Shown here piece by piece: positions 14,712 to 23,836 of a DNA stretch of 64,000 bases. Source of the stretch: Piscinibacter gummiphilus (GTDB lineage: Bacteria; Pseudomonadota; Gammaproteobacteria; Burkholderiales; Burkholderiaceae_C); contig NZ_CP136336.1 of NCBI RefSeq assembly GCF_032681285.1, positions 124,001 to 188,000 of the forward strand, written 5' to 3'. Under the pieces are notes generated by a model. It did not search any database. It worked only from the letters and a program-made list of their open reading frames with translations, and had not been told where the DNA came from. The translations under genes and the position numbers were made by a program. The first letter of the stretch is position 1; each line of letters begins with the position of its first letter.

Positions 14712-16337
14712 ATGCACGCCTGGCTGGACAAGCTCAACCTGTACTTCCCGGTCCGCTACAGCGCCTGGCTGCTGTGTGCGATGGGCCTCCTGCTCAGCGC
14801 CTTCACCTGGGTGGGCTTCGGCACCAGCGGCGTGCTGGTGCTCGTGTTCGCGCTCTTGCTGGGCCTCGGCCTGCGCGACGTGCTGCAGACACGCCACTCG
14901 GTGCTGCGCAACTACCCGGTGATCGGGCATCTGCGCTTCCTGCTGGAATTCATCCGCCCCGAGATGCGCCAGTACTTCATCGAGAGCGACAACGAGGCCG
15001 CGCCCTTCTCGCGCCAGCAGCGCTCGCTCGTCTACCAGCGCTCCAAGGGCGAGCAGGACAAGCGCCCCTTCGGCACGCAGATGGACGTGGGCGCCACCGG
15101 CTACGAGTGGATCAACCACTCCCTCGTGCCGAGCGAACTCGCCACCCACGATTTCCGCGTGACCATCGGCGCCGCGCGCGCGCAGCCGTATTCGGCCAGC
15201 GTCTTCAACATCTCGGCGATGAGCTTCGGCGCACTGTCGGCCAACGCCATCCTCGCGCTCAACGCCGGCGCGAAGCGCGGCGGTTTCGCGCACGACACCG
15301 GCGAGGGCTCGATCAGCGTGCACCACCAGCAGCATGGCGGTGACCTGATCTGGGAGATCGGCTCCGGCTACTTCGGCTGCCGCGACGCGCAGGGTCGCTT
15401 CGACCCCGAGCGCTTCCGTGCCAACGCGACGCTGCCGCAGGTGAAGATGATCGAACTCAAGCTGAGCCAGGGTGCCAAGCCCGGCCACGGCGGCGTGCTG
15501 CCGGGCCCGAAGGTCACGCTCGAGATCGCGGCCGCACGTGGCGTCACGCCGTGGGTCGATTGCATCTCGCCCGCGAAGCACAGCGCCTTCGACACGCCGA
15601 TCGAGATGATGCAGTTCATCGACCAGCTGCGCGAGCTGTCGGGCGGCAAGCCCACCGGCTTCAAGCTCTGCATCGGCCACCCCTGGGAATGGTTCGGTCT
15701 CGCCAAGGCCATGCTCGAGACCGGCATCACGCCCGACTTCATCGTGATCGACGGGGCCGAGGGCGGCACCGGCGCCGCACCGCTCGAATTCACCGACCAC
15801 GTGGGCGCGCCGCTGCAGGAAGGGCTCCTGCTCGTGCACAACACGCTCGTGGGCTTGAACCTGCGCGACAAGGTCAAGCTGGGTTGCGCCGGCAAGGTCA
15901 TCAGCGCCTTCGACATCGCCCGCATGATGGCGCTCGGTGCCGACTGGTGCAATTCGGCGCGCGGCTTCATGTTTGCGCTCGGGTGCATTCAGGCGCAGGC
16001 CTGCCACACCGGCCAGTGCCCCACGGGCGTGAGCACGCAAGACCCGCAGCGCCAGCGTGCGCTCGTCGTGCCGCCAAAGGCGGAGCGGGTATTCCAGTAC
16101 CACCAGAGCACGCTCAAGGCACTGAAGGAACTGGTGCAGGCGGCCGGCCTCGACCACCCTGGTGGCATCACGGCCTCGCACATCGTGCGCCGCTGCAGCG
16201 ATCACCAGGTGAAGCTGCTCGCCAACCTGCTGTCGTTCGTGCAGCCGGACCAGCTCTTGCATGGCGAGATGCCGCACAACGTCTTCAAGCTCTACTGGCC
16301 GATGGCCAGTGCCCACAGTTTTCAAGCGTCGCCATAG
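14712..16337 (+). CDS. FMN-binding glutamate synthase-family protein, membrane-anchored
   Basis: A 541-residue protein. Residues 15-60 form two membrane helices (YSAWLLCAMGLLLSAF; VLVLVFALLLGLGL). The rest is the FMN-binding alpha/beta barrel of glutamate synthase (GltB central domain): ISAMSFGALSANAI, the HDTGEGSIS stretch, KPGHGGVLPG, IDGAEGGTGAAP and the iron-sulfur-type cluster segment CIQAQACHTGQCPTGV. The amidotransferase domain and GltD are absent, so it is a stand-alone oxidoreductase whose physiological reaction is unknown. The ATG at 14712 has GAGGGA at 14704-14709. Upstream in-frame starts overlap the META gene. Confidence 0.88.
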   Translation: MHAWLDKLNLYFPVRYSAWLLCAMGLLLSAFTWVGFGTSGVLVLVFALLLGLGLRDVLQTRHSVLRNYPVIGHLRFLLEFIRPEMRQYFIESDNEAAPFSRQQRSLVYQRSKGEQDKRPFGTQMDVGATGYEWINHSLVPSELATHDFRVTIGAARAQPYSASVFNISAMSFGALSANAILALNAGAKRGGFAHDTGEGSISVHHQQHGGDLIWEIGSGYFGCRDAQGRFDPERFRANATLPQVKMIELKLSQGAKPGHGGVLPGPKVTLEIAAARGVTPWVDCISPAKHSAFDTPIEMMQFIDQLRELSGGKPTGFKLCIGHPWEWFGLAKAMLETGITPDFIVIDGAEGGTGAAPLEFTDHVGAPLQEGLLLVHNTLVGLNLRDKVKLGCAGKVISAFDIARMMALGADWCNSARGFMFALGCIQAQACHTGQCPTGVSTQDPQRQRALVVPPKAERVFQYHQSTLKALKELVQAAGLDHPGGITASHIVRRCSDHQVKLLANLLSFVQPDQLLHGEMPHNVFKLYWPMASAHSFQASP

Positions 16338-16483
16338 GGCCGGGTTCAAGACGCAAACCACCTCCGTAGCAGCTCGCTACAACGCCCCCCCGAACACGGG
16401 GATGAACGCGGGTTTGAGGGGATGCACCATGGGTTGGCTGTCACAACAATGCCCTCCACCCTCCTCCTTGCATCCACCCGTTC

Positions 16484-17131
16484 ATGCCGTCCGTCGTCCT
16501 GCTCCAGCGTGATCACGAAGCCAGTCCGCGGCTGCGTGCGCTGATCGATGCGACCGAGACGTTCAGGGTGCGCGACGAGGTCCACACGGTCGAGCAGGCC
16601 CGGCGTGTGATGCGCCAGGGCAGCCCCGACATCCTCGTCACCGACCTGCGCGTGCAAGACGGCGAGGTCGAGCCGCTGCTCGGTGAACTGCGCCGGCATG
16701 CCCACACGCAAGGCCCGCACGTGCTCGTGACCATGGTCTCGCACGACGACGCGCTGCTGCTCGAAGCGCTGCGCGCCGGGGCCGACGGCTACTGGGTGCA
16801 CACCAAGACGCACGAGGCGCTGATCGGCGCGCTCGAGCAGCTGTGGCGCGGCGAGTCGCCCATCTCGCCGACCATCGCGCGCCAGCTGCTGTCGCACTTC
16901 CGCAGGCCCGACACGCGCCGCTACGACACGATGACCGAAGCCCTCGACCCGCTGGTGCTCACCGGTCTGGAGCAGGAGATCCTGCAATGGGTGGCGCAGG
17001 GCTATCTCGTTGACGAGATCGCGCAGCAATGGCACGCAAGCGTGCACAGCGTGGCCTGTGGCATCCGCCGCGTGTACAACAAGCTGCAGTTCGAGCAGCG
17101 CGCGAGCACCCTGTCGCTTCACGCCGCGTGA
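16484..17131 (+). CDS. Response regulator with degenerate receiver and LuxR-type HTH
   Basis: A 215-residue two-domain protein. Residues 1-125 are a receiver with phospho-acceptor candidate Asp54 in DILVTDLRV and a later WVHTKT lysine; the usual N-terminal acid pair is reduced to Asp10. The C-terminal part (about 148-210) resembles a LuxR/NarL HTH: LVLTGLEQEILQWVAQGYLVDEIAQQWHASVHSV. No sensor kinase is adjacent, so it is an orphan regulator. No ribosome site is obvious before 16484. It is followed by a good bidirectional terminator at 17152-17173. Confidence 0.8.
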   Translation: MPSVVLLQRDHEASPRLRALIDATETFRVRDEVHTVEQARRVMRQGSPDILVTDLRVQDGEVEPLLGELRRHAHTQGPHVLVTMVSHDDALLLEALRAGADGYWVHTKTHEALIGALEQLWRGESPISPTIARQLLSHFRRPDTRRYDTMTEALDPLVLTGLEQEILQWVAQGYLVDEIAQQWHASVHSVACGIRRVYNKLQFEQRASTLSLHAA

Positions 17132-17151
17132 TTCGCCGGCGCTGAAACGGC

Positions 17152-17173
17152 AAACGGGCCTCGCGGCCCGTTT
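17152..17173. terminator. Bidirectional intrinsic terminator
   Basis: A perfect 9-base-pair stem, AAACGGGCC pairing with GGCCCGTTT, closed by the loop TCGC. The A-rich left side and T-rich right side let it act in both directions. It lies between the convergent response-regulator gene (ends 17131) and the glutathione transferase gene (ends 17203), exactly where a shared terminator is expected. Confidence 0.8.
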
Positions 17174-17202
17174 CCATTGGTGCTTCCGGTTGCGCTTGCG
17201 GT

Positions 17203-17820
17203 TCAGCCAGCAGGGTGCTTCGTGTCGATGAAGCTCTGGCGCTGCACCAGCTTCGCGTCAAGCTTTTCCAGGTTGGGGTACTGGCTGCGCCAGTCGATGT
17301 GTGCAAAGCGGAAGTCGAGGTAGCCAAGCGCGCATCCGACCGCGATGTCGGCCAGGGAAAAATGCGTGCCGCTGCAAAACGCCTTGTCGCCCAGGCCCTG
17401 GCTCATCGCGGCCACCGAGGCGTGCACCTTGTCCATCTGCCGACTCACCCACGCGGCGCTGCGTTGCGCTTCGCTGCGGCCGGCCCAGGTCTGCTCCAGC
17501 CGGGCCAGGACGGCGGCTTCCATCACGCCGTCGGCCAGCGCTTCCCAGGTGCGCACCTCGGTGCGCTCGCGGCCACGGTCGGGGATCAGCTTGCCCACGG
17601 GTGACAGCGTGTCGACGTATTCCACGATCACGCGCGAGTCGAACACCGCTTCGCCACCCTCCATCACCAGACACGGCACCTTGCCGAGCGGGTTGGCCTT
17701 CATGATGGTGTCGCGGTTCCAGACGTCTTCGAGTTCGAACTGGTAGTCGAGCCGCTTCTCGGCCATCACGATGCGCACTTTTCGAACGAATGGGCTGTTG
17801 AGCGCGCCGATGAGTTTCAT
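17203..17820 (-). CDS. Glutathione S-transferase
   Basis: A 205-residue GST. The N-terminal thioredoxin-like domain shows MKLIGALNSPFVRKVRI (Ser9 as the likely catalytic residue), NPLGKVPCLV with the cis-proline, and the glutathione-contact motif FDSRVIVEYVD at about residues 60-70. The C-terminal helical domain contains FSLADIAVGCALGYLDFR, the conserved N-capping box. It resembles the YibF/YfcG-like bacterial transferases. The ATG is at 17820, and the gene ends at the shared terminator. It starts 41 bases downstream of the codA-like gene's stop on the same strand, so co-transcription is possible. Confidence 0.9.
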   Translation of the reverse strand: MKLIGALNSPFVRKVRIVMAEKRLDYQFELEDVWNRDTIMKANPLGKVPCLVMEGGEAVFDSRVIVEYVDTLSPVGKLIPDRGRERTEVRTWEALADGVMEAAVLARLEQTWAGRSEAQRSAAWVSRQMDKVHASVAAMSQGLGDKAFCSGTHFSLADIAVGCALGYLDFRFAHIDWRSQYPNLEKLDAKLVQRQSFIDTKHPAG

Positions 17821-17861
17821 TGGTGAGACTTCCCTGTTGTCGAAGGATTCTAGGGGGAGTC

Positions 17862-19139
17862 TCAACGCGTCAGCGTCCAGTCCACGCTCGCTGGTCGGCC
17901 CGCCAACGAGAGGGTCGCGGTGGCGGGCGGCGTCTGCGCGATCACTTGCCCGCGCCGCACCACCGCGAGCCGAGTGGCGCGCACGCGGATGGCTTCGACG
18001 GGGCTGCGGGCTTGCAGCAGCACGAAGTCGGCGTGGCAGCCGGGTGCGAGGCCGTAGCCCTCGAGGCCCAGCATGCGTGCGGGATTCACCGTCACCGCAT
18101 CGAAGCACTGCTTCATCTGCGCTTGCGAGGTCATCTGCGCCACGTGCAGGCCCATGTGTGCCACTTCGAGCATGTCGCCGCTGCCGAGCATGTACCACGG
18201 GTCCATCACGCTGTCGTGACCGAAGGCCACGTTGACACCGGCCGCAATCAGCTCGGGCACGCGCATCATTCCGCGGCGCTTGGGGTAGGTGTCATGCCGG
18301 CCCTGCAGCACGATGTTGGCGAGCGGGTTGGCGATCGCCTGGATCTGCGCTTCGGCCATCAGCGGGATCAGCTTGCTCGCGTAGTAGTTGTCCATCGAGT
18401 GCATCGACGTGAGGTGCGAGCCGGCCACGCGGCCGTGCAGACCGAGTCGCTGCGTGTGGAAGGCGAGTGTCTCGATGTGGCGCGACATCGGGTCGTCGGT
18501 CTCGTCGCAGTGCATGTCGACGCGCAGGCCCCGTTCGGCGGCGATCTCGCACAGCAGCCGCACGCTCTCGGCGCCATCGGCCATGGTGCGCTCGAAGTGC
18601 GGGATGCCACCCACCACCTCCACGCCCTTGTCGAGCGCACGCTTGAGGTTGTCGACCGCATGCTTCGCGCGCAGCACGCCGTCTTGCGGGAAGGCCACGA
18701 GCTGCAGGTCGAGGTAGGGCTTCACCCGCTCCTTCACATGCAGCAGGGCCTCCACGGCGAGCAGCCGGTCGTCGCACACGTCCACATGCGAGCGCACCGC
18801 GAGCAGGCCTTTGGCCACCGCCCAGTCGCAGTACTGCAACGCACGCTCGACCAGCGCCTCCTGCGTGAGCAGCGGCTTGAGCTCGCCCCACAACGCAATG
18901 CCTTCGAGCAGCGTGCCGCTCTGGTTGATGCGCGGCAGCCCGTGGCTGAGCGTCGCATCCATGTGGAAGTGCGCGTCGACGAAGGGTGGGCTCAGGAGAA
19001 AGCCCTGCGCATCGAGCACTTGCGTGCCGGCGGGGACGTTCAACTGCGGGCCGATGGCATCGATGCGGCCCTTGAGCGCCAGCACGTCGACTCCGGTGCG
19101 CCCGTCGGGCAGCGTGGCATTGCGAACGAGCAGATCCAT
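17862..19139 (-). CDS. codA: Cytosine deaminase
   Basis: A 425-residue amidohydrolase that matches CodA (427 residues in E. coli) in length and in every metal and catalytic motif: His57 and His59 in DAHFHMD, His210 and Glu213 in HCDETDD, SHLTSMHSMD and the Asp of FGHDSVMDPWY near residue 309. It converts cytosine to uracil and ammonia with a divalent metal. Isoguanine or related pyrimidine substrates are the alternative. It is divergent from a Bug-type binding protein gene (55-base gap) that could import its substrate. The uracil product could enter the URC operon at 35776-38889, an inference from the shared window. Confidence 0.88.
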   Translation of the reverse strand: MDLLVRNATLPDGRTGVDVLALKGRIDAIGPQLNVPAGTQVLDAQGFLLSPPFVDAHFHMDATLSHGLPRINQSGTLLEGIALWGELKPLLTQEALVERALQYCDWAVAKGLLAVRSHVDVCDDRLLAVEALLHVKERVKPYLDLQLVAFPQDGVLRAKHAVDNLKRALDKGVEVVGGIPHFERTMADGAESVRLLCEIAAERGLRVDMHCDETDDPMSRHIETLAFHTQRLGLHGRVAGSHLTSMHSMDNYYASKLIPLMAEAQIQAIANPLANIVLQGRHDTYPKRRGMMRVPELIAAGVNVAFGHDSVMDPWYMLGSGDMLEVAHMGLHVAQMTSQAQMKQCFDAVTVNPARMLGLEGYGLAPGCHADFVLLQARSPVEAIRVRATRLAVVRRGQVIAQTPPATATLSLAGRPASVDWTLTR

Positions 19140-19194
19140 GGGGTGGCTCCTGAGAGAGACGAAAACGATTCTGGCTTAGGCTCGGTTCTTCCTC

Positions 19195-20199
19195 ATGCAA
19201 GACACGTACCCCATGATCTCGAAGCGACACCTCCTGGCCGCCGCCGCGGCCGCCGCTCTTGCAGCACTCCTCCCGCTCACCCCTGCCATGGCCCAGACCG
19301 CCGCCTGGCCGACCAAGCCGGTGCGGCTGGTGGTGGGCTTCCCCGGAGGCTCGTCGCCCGACGTGATGGCGCGCACGCTGTCCGACGCGCTGTCCAAGGC
19401 GCTCGGCCAGCCGGTGGTGGTCGACAACCGGCCCGGCGCCTCGGGCAACATCGCCGCCGACCAGGTCGCGAAGGCCACCGACGAGCACACGCTGGGCATC
19501 GTGATCAACGGCAACCTCACCGTCGCCAGGCTCATCAACCCCGCCACCCCGTTCGACCCGGCCCGCGACTTCGCGCCGATCTCGCTGCTCGGCACCGCCC
19601 CGCTGGTGCTCACCGCCGCGGGCGACGCGAAGGGCAGCACGCCGGCCGAGCTGATCGCGTGGGCCAAATCGCTCGGCGACAAGGGCAACTACGGCACGCC
19701 GGGCAACGGTACCGTGGGTCACCTCGGCATGGAGCTGCTCAAGAGCAAGACCGGCATCGGTGCGATGCACGTGCCCTTCCCCGGCAACCCGCAGGTGGTG
19801 ACGGCCCTGATCGCCGGGCAGGTGCAGCTCTCGCTGCTGCCACCGGGCATCGCGATGCCGCAGGTCAAGGCCGGCAAGCTGAAGGCGGTGGCGGTGACCT
19901 CCCCCACGCGCAGCGCACTCGTGCCCGATGTGCCCACGCTGCGCGAGGCGGGCGTGAACGGTACCGACCTCGAGGTCTGGACGGCGCTCGTCGGCCCCGC
20001 CTCGCTGCCCAAGCCCGTGGTCGCGCGTGTGGCCGCGGCCGTGGCCGAGGTGATGAAGCAGCCCGACACGCAGGCCCGCCTGCTCACGGCCGGCTGGCAG
20101 GCCGTGGGCAGCGCACCCGAAGGCCTGGCCCAGCGCATGAAGGCAGACACGGCCCAGCTCTCCGACATCATCACGAGCCGGAACATCAAGTCTGACTGA
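19195..20199 (+). CDS. Tripartite tricarboxylate transporter-type binding protein (Bug family)
   Basis: A 334-residue exported receptor of the Bug/TctC family, greatly expanded in Burkholderiales. A signal peptide (ISKRHLLAAAAAAALAALLP) ends near residue 34. The mature protein starts WPTKPVRLVVGFPGG, then has VVDNRPGASGNIAAD, the typical ligand-pocket region GNGTVGHLGMELLK, VPFPGNPQVVTALIAGQV and VPTLREAG. No TctA or TctB genes adjoin. Divergent to codA, which suggests a nitrogenous heterocycle as ligand, but this is context only. Start could be 19195 or the in-frame ATG at 19213, which places the signal peptide at the very N-terminus. Confidence 0.88.
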   Translation: MQDTYPMISKRHLLAAAAAAALAALLPLTPAMAQTAAWPTKPVRLVVGFPGGSSPDVMARTLSDALSKALGQPVVVDNRPGASGNIAADQVAKATDEHTLGIVINGNLTVARLINPATPFDPARDFAPISLLGTAPLVLTAAGDAKGSTPAELIAWAKSLGDKGNYGTPGNGTVGHLGMELLKSKTGIGAMHVPFPGNPQVVTALIAGQVQLSLLPPGIAMPQVKAGKLKAVAVTSPTRSALVPDVPTLREAGVNGTDLEVWTALVGPASLPKPVVARVAAAVAEVMKQPDTQARLLTAGWQAVGSAPEGLAQRMKADTAQLSDIITSRNIKSD

Positions 20200-20214
20200 A
20201 ACGTGCGCAGGCCG

Positions 20215-20535
<321 letters not shown>

Positions 20536-20606
20536 GGCGGCTTCCTACGCCGACCCACGCCATGCGCTGATGCGCCTCACCGGCGAGCCGTCCTAGGCTC
20601 GCTCGC

Positions 20607-22796
20607 ATGGGATTGCACCGCCTCATCGGGCGCCTCGCGATGGCGCCGTTTTCCAAGGCCCTGCCCGCGATGGGCGAGACCGAACGCGCGGCCCTCGACG
20701 CCGGCACCGTCGGCTTCGAGGGGGACCTCTTTTCGGGCCGGCCCGACTTCGATGCGCTGATGCGCCGCGGCCGGCCGCGCCTCTCCGAGGTCGAGCGCCA
20801 CTTCATCGAGCACGAGGTGCGCGCCCTCACCGCCATGCTCGACGACCACGCCATCGACGAGGCACGCGACCTGCCCCCCGAGGTGTGGCATTTCCTGCGC
20901 AAGCACCGCTTCTTCGGGATGATCATCCCGCGCGAGCACGGTGGCCTCGGTTTCAGCCACACCGCGCACGCCGAGGTGGTGGCAAAGATCGCCACCGTCA
21001 ACGTGGCCTGCGCGGTGACGGTGATGGTGCCCAACTCGCTCGGCCCCGCCGAGCTGCTGCTGCGCTACGGCACCGACGCGCAGAAGCACCACTACCTGCC
21101 GCGCCTGGCCGATGGCCGCGAGCTGCCCTGCTTCGCGCTCACCTCGCCTTACGCGGGGTCGGACGCCGCCTCCATCCCCGACCGCGGCGTGCTCACCGAG
21201 CGCGTGATCGACGGCCGCCCGGTGCGCGGTTTCCTCGTGCGCTTCGACAAGCGCTACATCACGCTCGCGCCGGTAGCCACCGTGGTCGGCCTCGCCTTCC
21301 AGGCCGTCGACGAGACGCGGCCCGAGGGCGAGCAGGACCTCGGCATCACCTGCGCGCTGCTGCCCGTGCCCACCCCGGGCCTGCAGATTGGCCGCCGCCA
21401 CCGCCCGATGGACTCGGCCTTCATGAACGGCCCGGTGCGCGGCGAAGACGTCTTCGTACCGATGGACTGGGTGATCGGAGGCGAGGCGCAGGTGGGCCAG
21501 GGCTGGCGCATGCTCATGGAGTGCCTGGCCGCAGGCCGGGCGATCTCGCTGCCGGCGCTCGGCGCGGCGATGCAGCAGACCTCGCTCTTCGTCGTCAACG
21601 GCTACGGCCAGGTGCGTGAGCAGTTCGGCCTGCCGATCGGGAAGTTCCACGCCATCGCCGGCATCACCGCGGGCATGGCCGCGCGCCTCTATGCCACCGA
21701 TGCCGCGCGCCGCTACACCGCCGCCGCGCTCGACGCGGGCGAGCGCCCGAGCGTGGCCAGCGCCATCCTGAAGGTGCAGCTCACCGAGGCCGGCCGCCGC
21801 GCCGTCACCGACGGCATGGACGTGCTGGGCGGCAAGGGCATCATCGCCGGCCCGAAGAACCTGCTCGGGGTGTCGTACCGCCATGCGCCGATCGCGATCA
21901 CCGTCGAAGGGGCCAACCTGCTGTCGCGTGCGCTCATCATCTTCGGCCAGGGTGCCACCCGCTGCCACCCGCAGGTGCTGCACGAGATGGCCGCCGTCGA
22001 GCGGCACGACGAGGCCGCGCTCGGCCGCGCGCTGCTCGGCCATGCGGGCCACGTGCTGCGCAACCTGTGGCGCAGCGTGGGGCGTGCCCCCTTGCAGGGG
22101 CGCGTGCCCGATGCGCTGAAGCCCGAAGCGCGCCGCATCGCGAAGCTCTCCGCGCAGTACGCGCTGAGCGCCGACCTGGCCATGGGCCTGCTCGGTGGCA
22201 AGTTGAAGCGCATGGAGCTGCTGTCGGCGCGGCTGGGCGACGTGCTCTCGCACCTCTACCTCGCCGCCGCCTGCGTCTGGCGCTTCGAGACCGAGGCCGA
22301 CCCGGCGATGCTGCCGCTCGCGCGCGCGGCGATCCGCGAGCAGCTGCACGAAGCGGGCACGCTGTTGCGTGAGCTCTACGCCAACCTGCCCTCGGGCGTG
22401 CTGCGGGCGCTGTCGCCGTTGTGGCTGCGCGGCCTCGGGCAGCTCACGCCTCTGCGCGACAAGGAGGCGCTGGCCCTCGCCGAGGCCCTGCGCACGCAAC
22501 GTGCATTGGTGCGGCGCCTGTGCCCCGACGTGTCGCGCCCCAAGAGCGGTGGCCTGCTCGACCTGATGGACGCGCTCGACGCCGCGCAGGCCGTGGGCGA
22601 CGAGGTCGACGACCTCAACCGCGCCTTGCGCCGCACCGACTCACTGGAATCGGTCGCACGCCGCTCGAAGCGCCCGGCCGCGTCGCTGGCCTATCTGCGT
22701 GCCGCCGAGCGGGTGATCGCGGTCGACGACGTGGAAGGCACAGCGAGCGCGGCACGGCCGCGGCTGCTGCGCTGGATCCTCGGGCGCGGCGGCTGA
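20607..22796 (+). CDS. fadE: Acyl-CoA dehydrogenase, FadE type
   Basis: A 729-residue FadE-like acyl-CoA dehydrogenase, somewhat shorter than the 814-residue E. coli enzyme because the N-terminal membrane segments are missing. The dehydrogenase core spans about residues 50-470: FFGMIIPREHGGLGFS, CFALTSPYAGSDA, MECLAAGRAISLPALG, VREQFGLPIG and the C-terminal core segment DVLGGKGIIAGPKN. The remaining 250 residues are the FadE-specific helical extension. It catalyses the first, FAD-dependent step of fatty acid beta-oxidation. The ATG at 20607 has no strong ribosome site. It ends 16 bases before the convergent CDF transporter gene. Confidence 0.92.
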   Translation: MGLHRLIGRLAMAPFSKALPAMGETERAALDAGTVGFEGDLFSGRPDFDALMRRGRPRLSEVERHFIEHEVRALTAMLDDHAIDEARDLPPEVWHFLRKHRFFGMIIPREHGGLGFSHTAHAEVVAKIATVNVACAVTVMVPNSLGPAELLLRYGTDAQKHHYLPRLADGRELPCFALTSPYAGSDAASIPDRGVLTERVIDGRPVRGFLVRFDKRYITLAPVATVVGLAFQAVDETRPEGEQDLGITCALLPVPTPGLQIGRRHRPMDSAFMNGPVRGEDVFVPMDWVIGGEAQVGQGWRMLMECLAAGRAISLPALGAAMQQTSLFVVNGYGQVREQFGLPIGKFHAIAGITAGMAARLYATDAARRYTAAALDAGERPSVASAILKVQLTEAGRRAVTDGMDVLGGKGIIAGPKNLLGVSYRHAPIAITVEGANLLSRALIIFGQGATRCHPQVLHEMAAVERHDEAALGRALLGHAGHVLRNLWRSVGRAPLQGRVPDALKPEARRIAKLSAQYALSADLAMGLLGGKLKRMELLSARLGDVLSHLYLAAACVWRFETEADPAMLPLARAAIREQLHEAGTLLRELYANLPSGVLRALSPLWLRGLGQLTPLRDKEALALAEALRTQRALVRRLCPDVSRPKSGGLLDLMDALDAAQAVGDEVDDLNRALRRTDSLESVARRSKRPAASLAYLRAAERVIAVDDVEGTASAARPRLLRWILGRGG

Positions 22797-22812
22797 AGCG
22801 TCGGCGCCCGGC

Positions 22813-23739
22813 TCAGCGCACCGGCGCGTGCCACGGGTCCACGTGCGTCATCACGTTGAGCACGCGGTGGTGCTGCTGCATCACCCGCTCGCGGGCGGCC
22901 AGCGCGATGTCGTGGCCGGCCTCCACGCTGAGCGTTGCGTCGACCTCGATGTGCGCATCGACCAGCACCATGTCGCCCATCTTGCGGGTGCGCACGTCGT
23001 GCACACCGGCCACCCCGGGCGTCGACACGAGCGTGCTGCGGATGGCGTTGACCTCTTCTTCGTCGACCGCGTGGTCCATCAGGTCATTGAGCGAGCTGAA
23101 GCCGTAGCGCCAGCCCATGCGCACGATCATCAGGCCGACGATGAGCGCGGCCACCGCATCGAGAAAGGTGTAGCCCGCGAGGCTGCCGGCGATGCCGAGT
23201 GCCACCACGAGCGAGCTGGCCGCGTCGGACCGCGCATGCCACGCATTGGCGACGAGCATGCTCGACTTCAGCCGCTCGGCCACGCGCAGCAGGTAGCGAA
23301 AGAGCAGCTCCTTGGCCGCGAGCGTGACGAGCGCCATCCACAGGGCCGCGGCCTGCACGCCGCCACCCGACGACGGCGTGGCGATCTGGTTCACTGCCGA
23401 CCACAGCATGCCTGCGCCCACGCTCATCAAGAGCGCGCCCAGCAGCAGCGTGGCCGCGTTCTCGAAGCGCTGGTGGCCGTACGGGTGCTCCGCATCGGCG
23501 CCCTTGTGGCTGTGCCGGTTGACGAAGAGCACCACGAAATCGGAGACCAGGTCCGACAGCGAATGCAGCCCATCGGCCACCAGCGCCTGCGAGCGTGCGG
23601 CCAGGCCGATCGCGATCTGCGCCGCGGTGAGCACGAGGTTGACCCACACGCTGACCCAGGTGCTGCGCGAGGCGGCACGGGCCCGTTCGGCGGGGGTGGC
23701 GGTGGGGTGGTCGTCGGAAGGGGGCGGGTGCAGGATCAC
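22813..23739 (-). CDS. Cation diffusion facilitator (FieF-like)
   Basis: A 308-residue CDF transporter. Six membrane helices are visible between about residues 28 and 225. Metal-site motifs are HSLSDLVSD (helix 2) and HARSDAASS (helix 5), giving an HD-HD site as in zinc/iron-type CDFs. The cytoplasmic C-terminal domain has MDHAVDEEEVNAIRS, HDVRTRKMGDMVLVDAHIEVD and a HHRVLNVMTHVDP end. It exports divalent metal by proton antiport. It is divergent from the di-haem peroxidase gene with 97 bases between them. The exact metal cannot be told. Confidence 0.92.
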   Translation of the reverse strand: MILHPPPSDDHPTATPAERARAASRSTWVSVWVNLVLTAAQIAIGLAARSQALVADGLHSLSDLVSDFVVLFVNRHSHKGADAEHPYGHQRFENAATLLLGALLMSVGAGMLWSAVNQIATPSSGGGVQAAALWMALVTLAAKELLFRYLLRVAERLKSSMLVANAWHARSDAASSLVVALGIAGSLAGYTFLDAVAALIVGLMIVRMGWRYGFSSLNDLMDHAVDEEEVNAIRSTLVSTPGVAGVHDVRTRKMGDMVLVDAHIEVDATLSVEAGHDIALAARERVMQQHHRVLNVMTHVDPWHAPVR

Positions 23740-23836
23740 GGCGCCAAGCCTACGCGATGCAAACCTCCCCTAGAACAAGTGATCGCCGATCGTGCGGGCA
23801 CTTTCTACGATGTCCTCCTTGCCGAAGGAGGCCGCC

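Noticed and set aside
13929..16361. An 810-codon minus-strand frame over the glutamate-synthase-like gene
   Set aside because: Low-complexity Arg/Ala/His-rich translation without family motifs, typical of the antisense of a high-GC gene.
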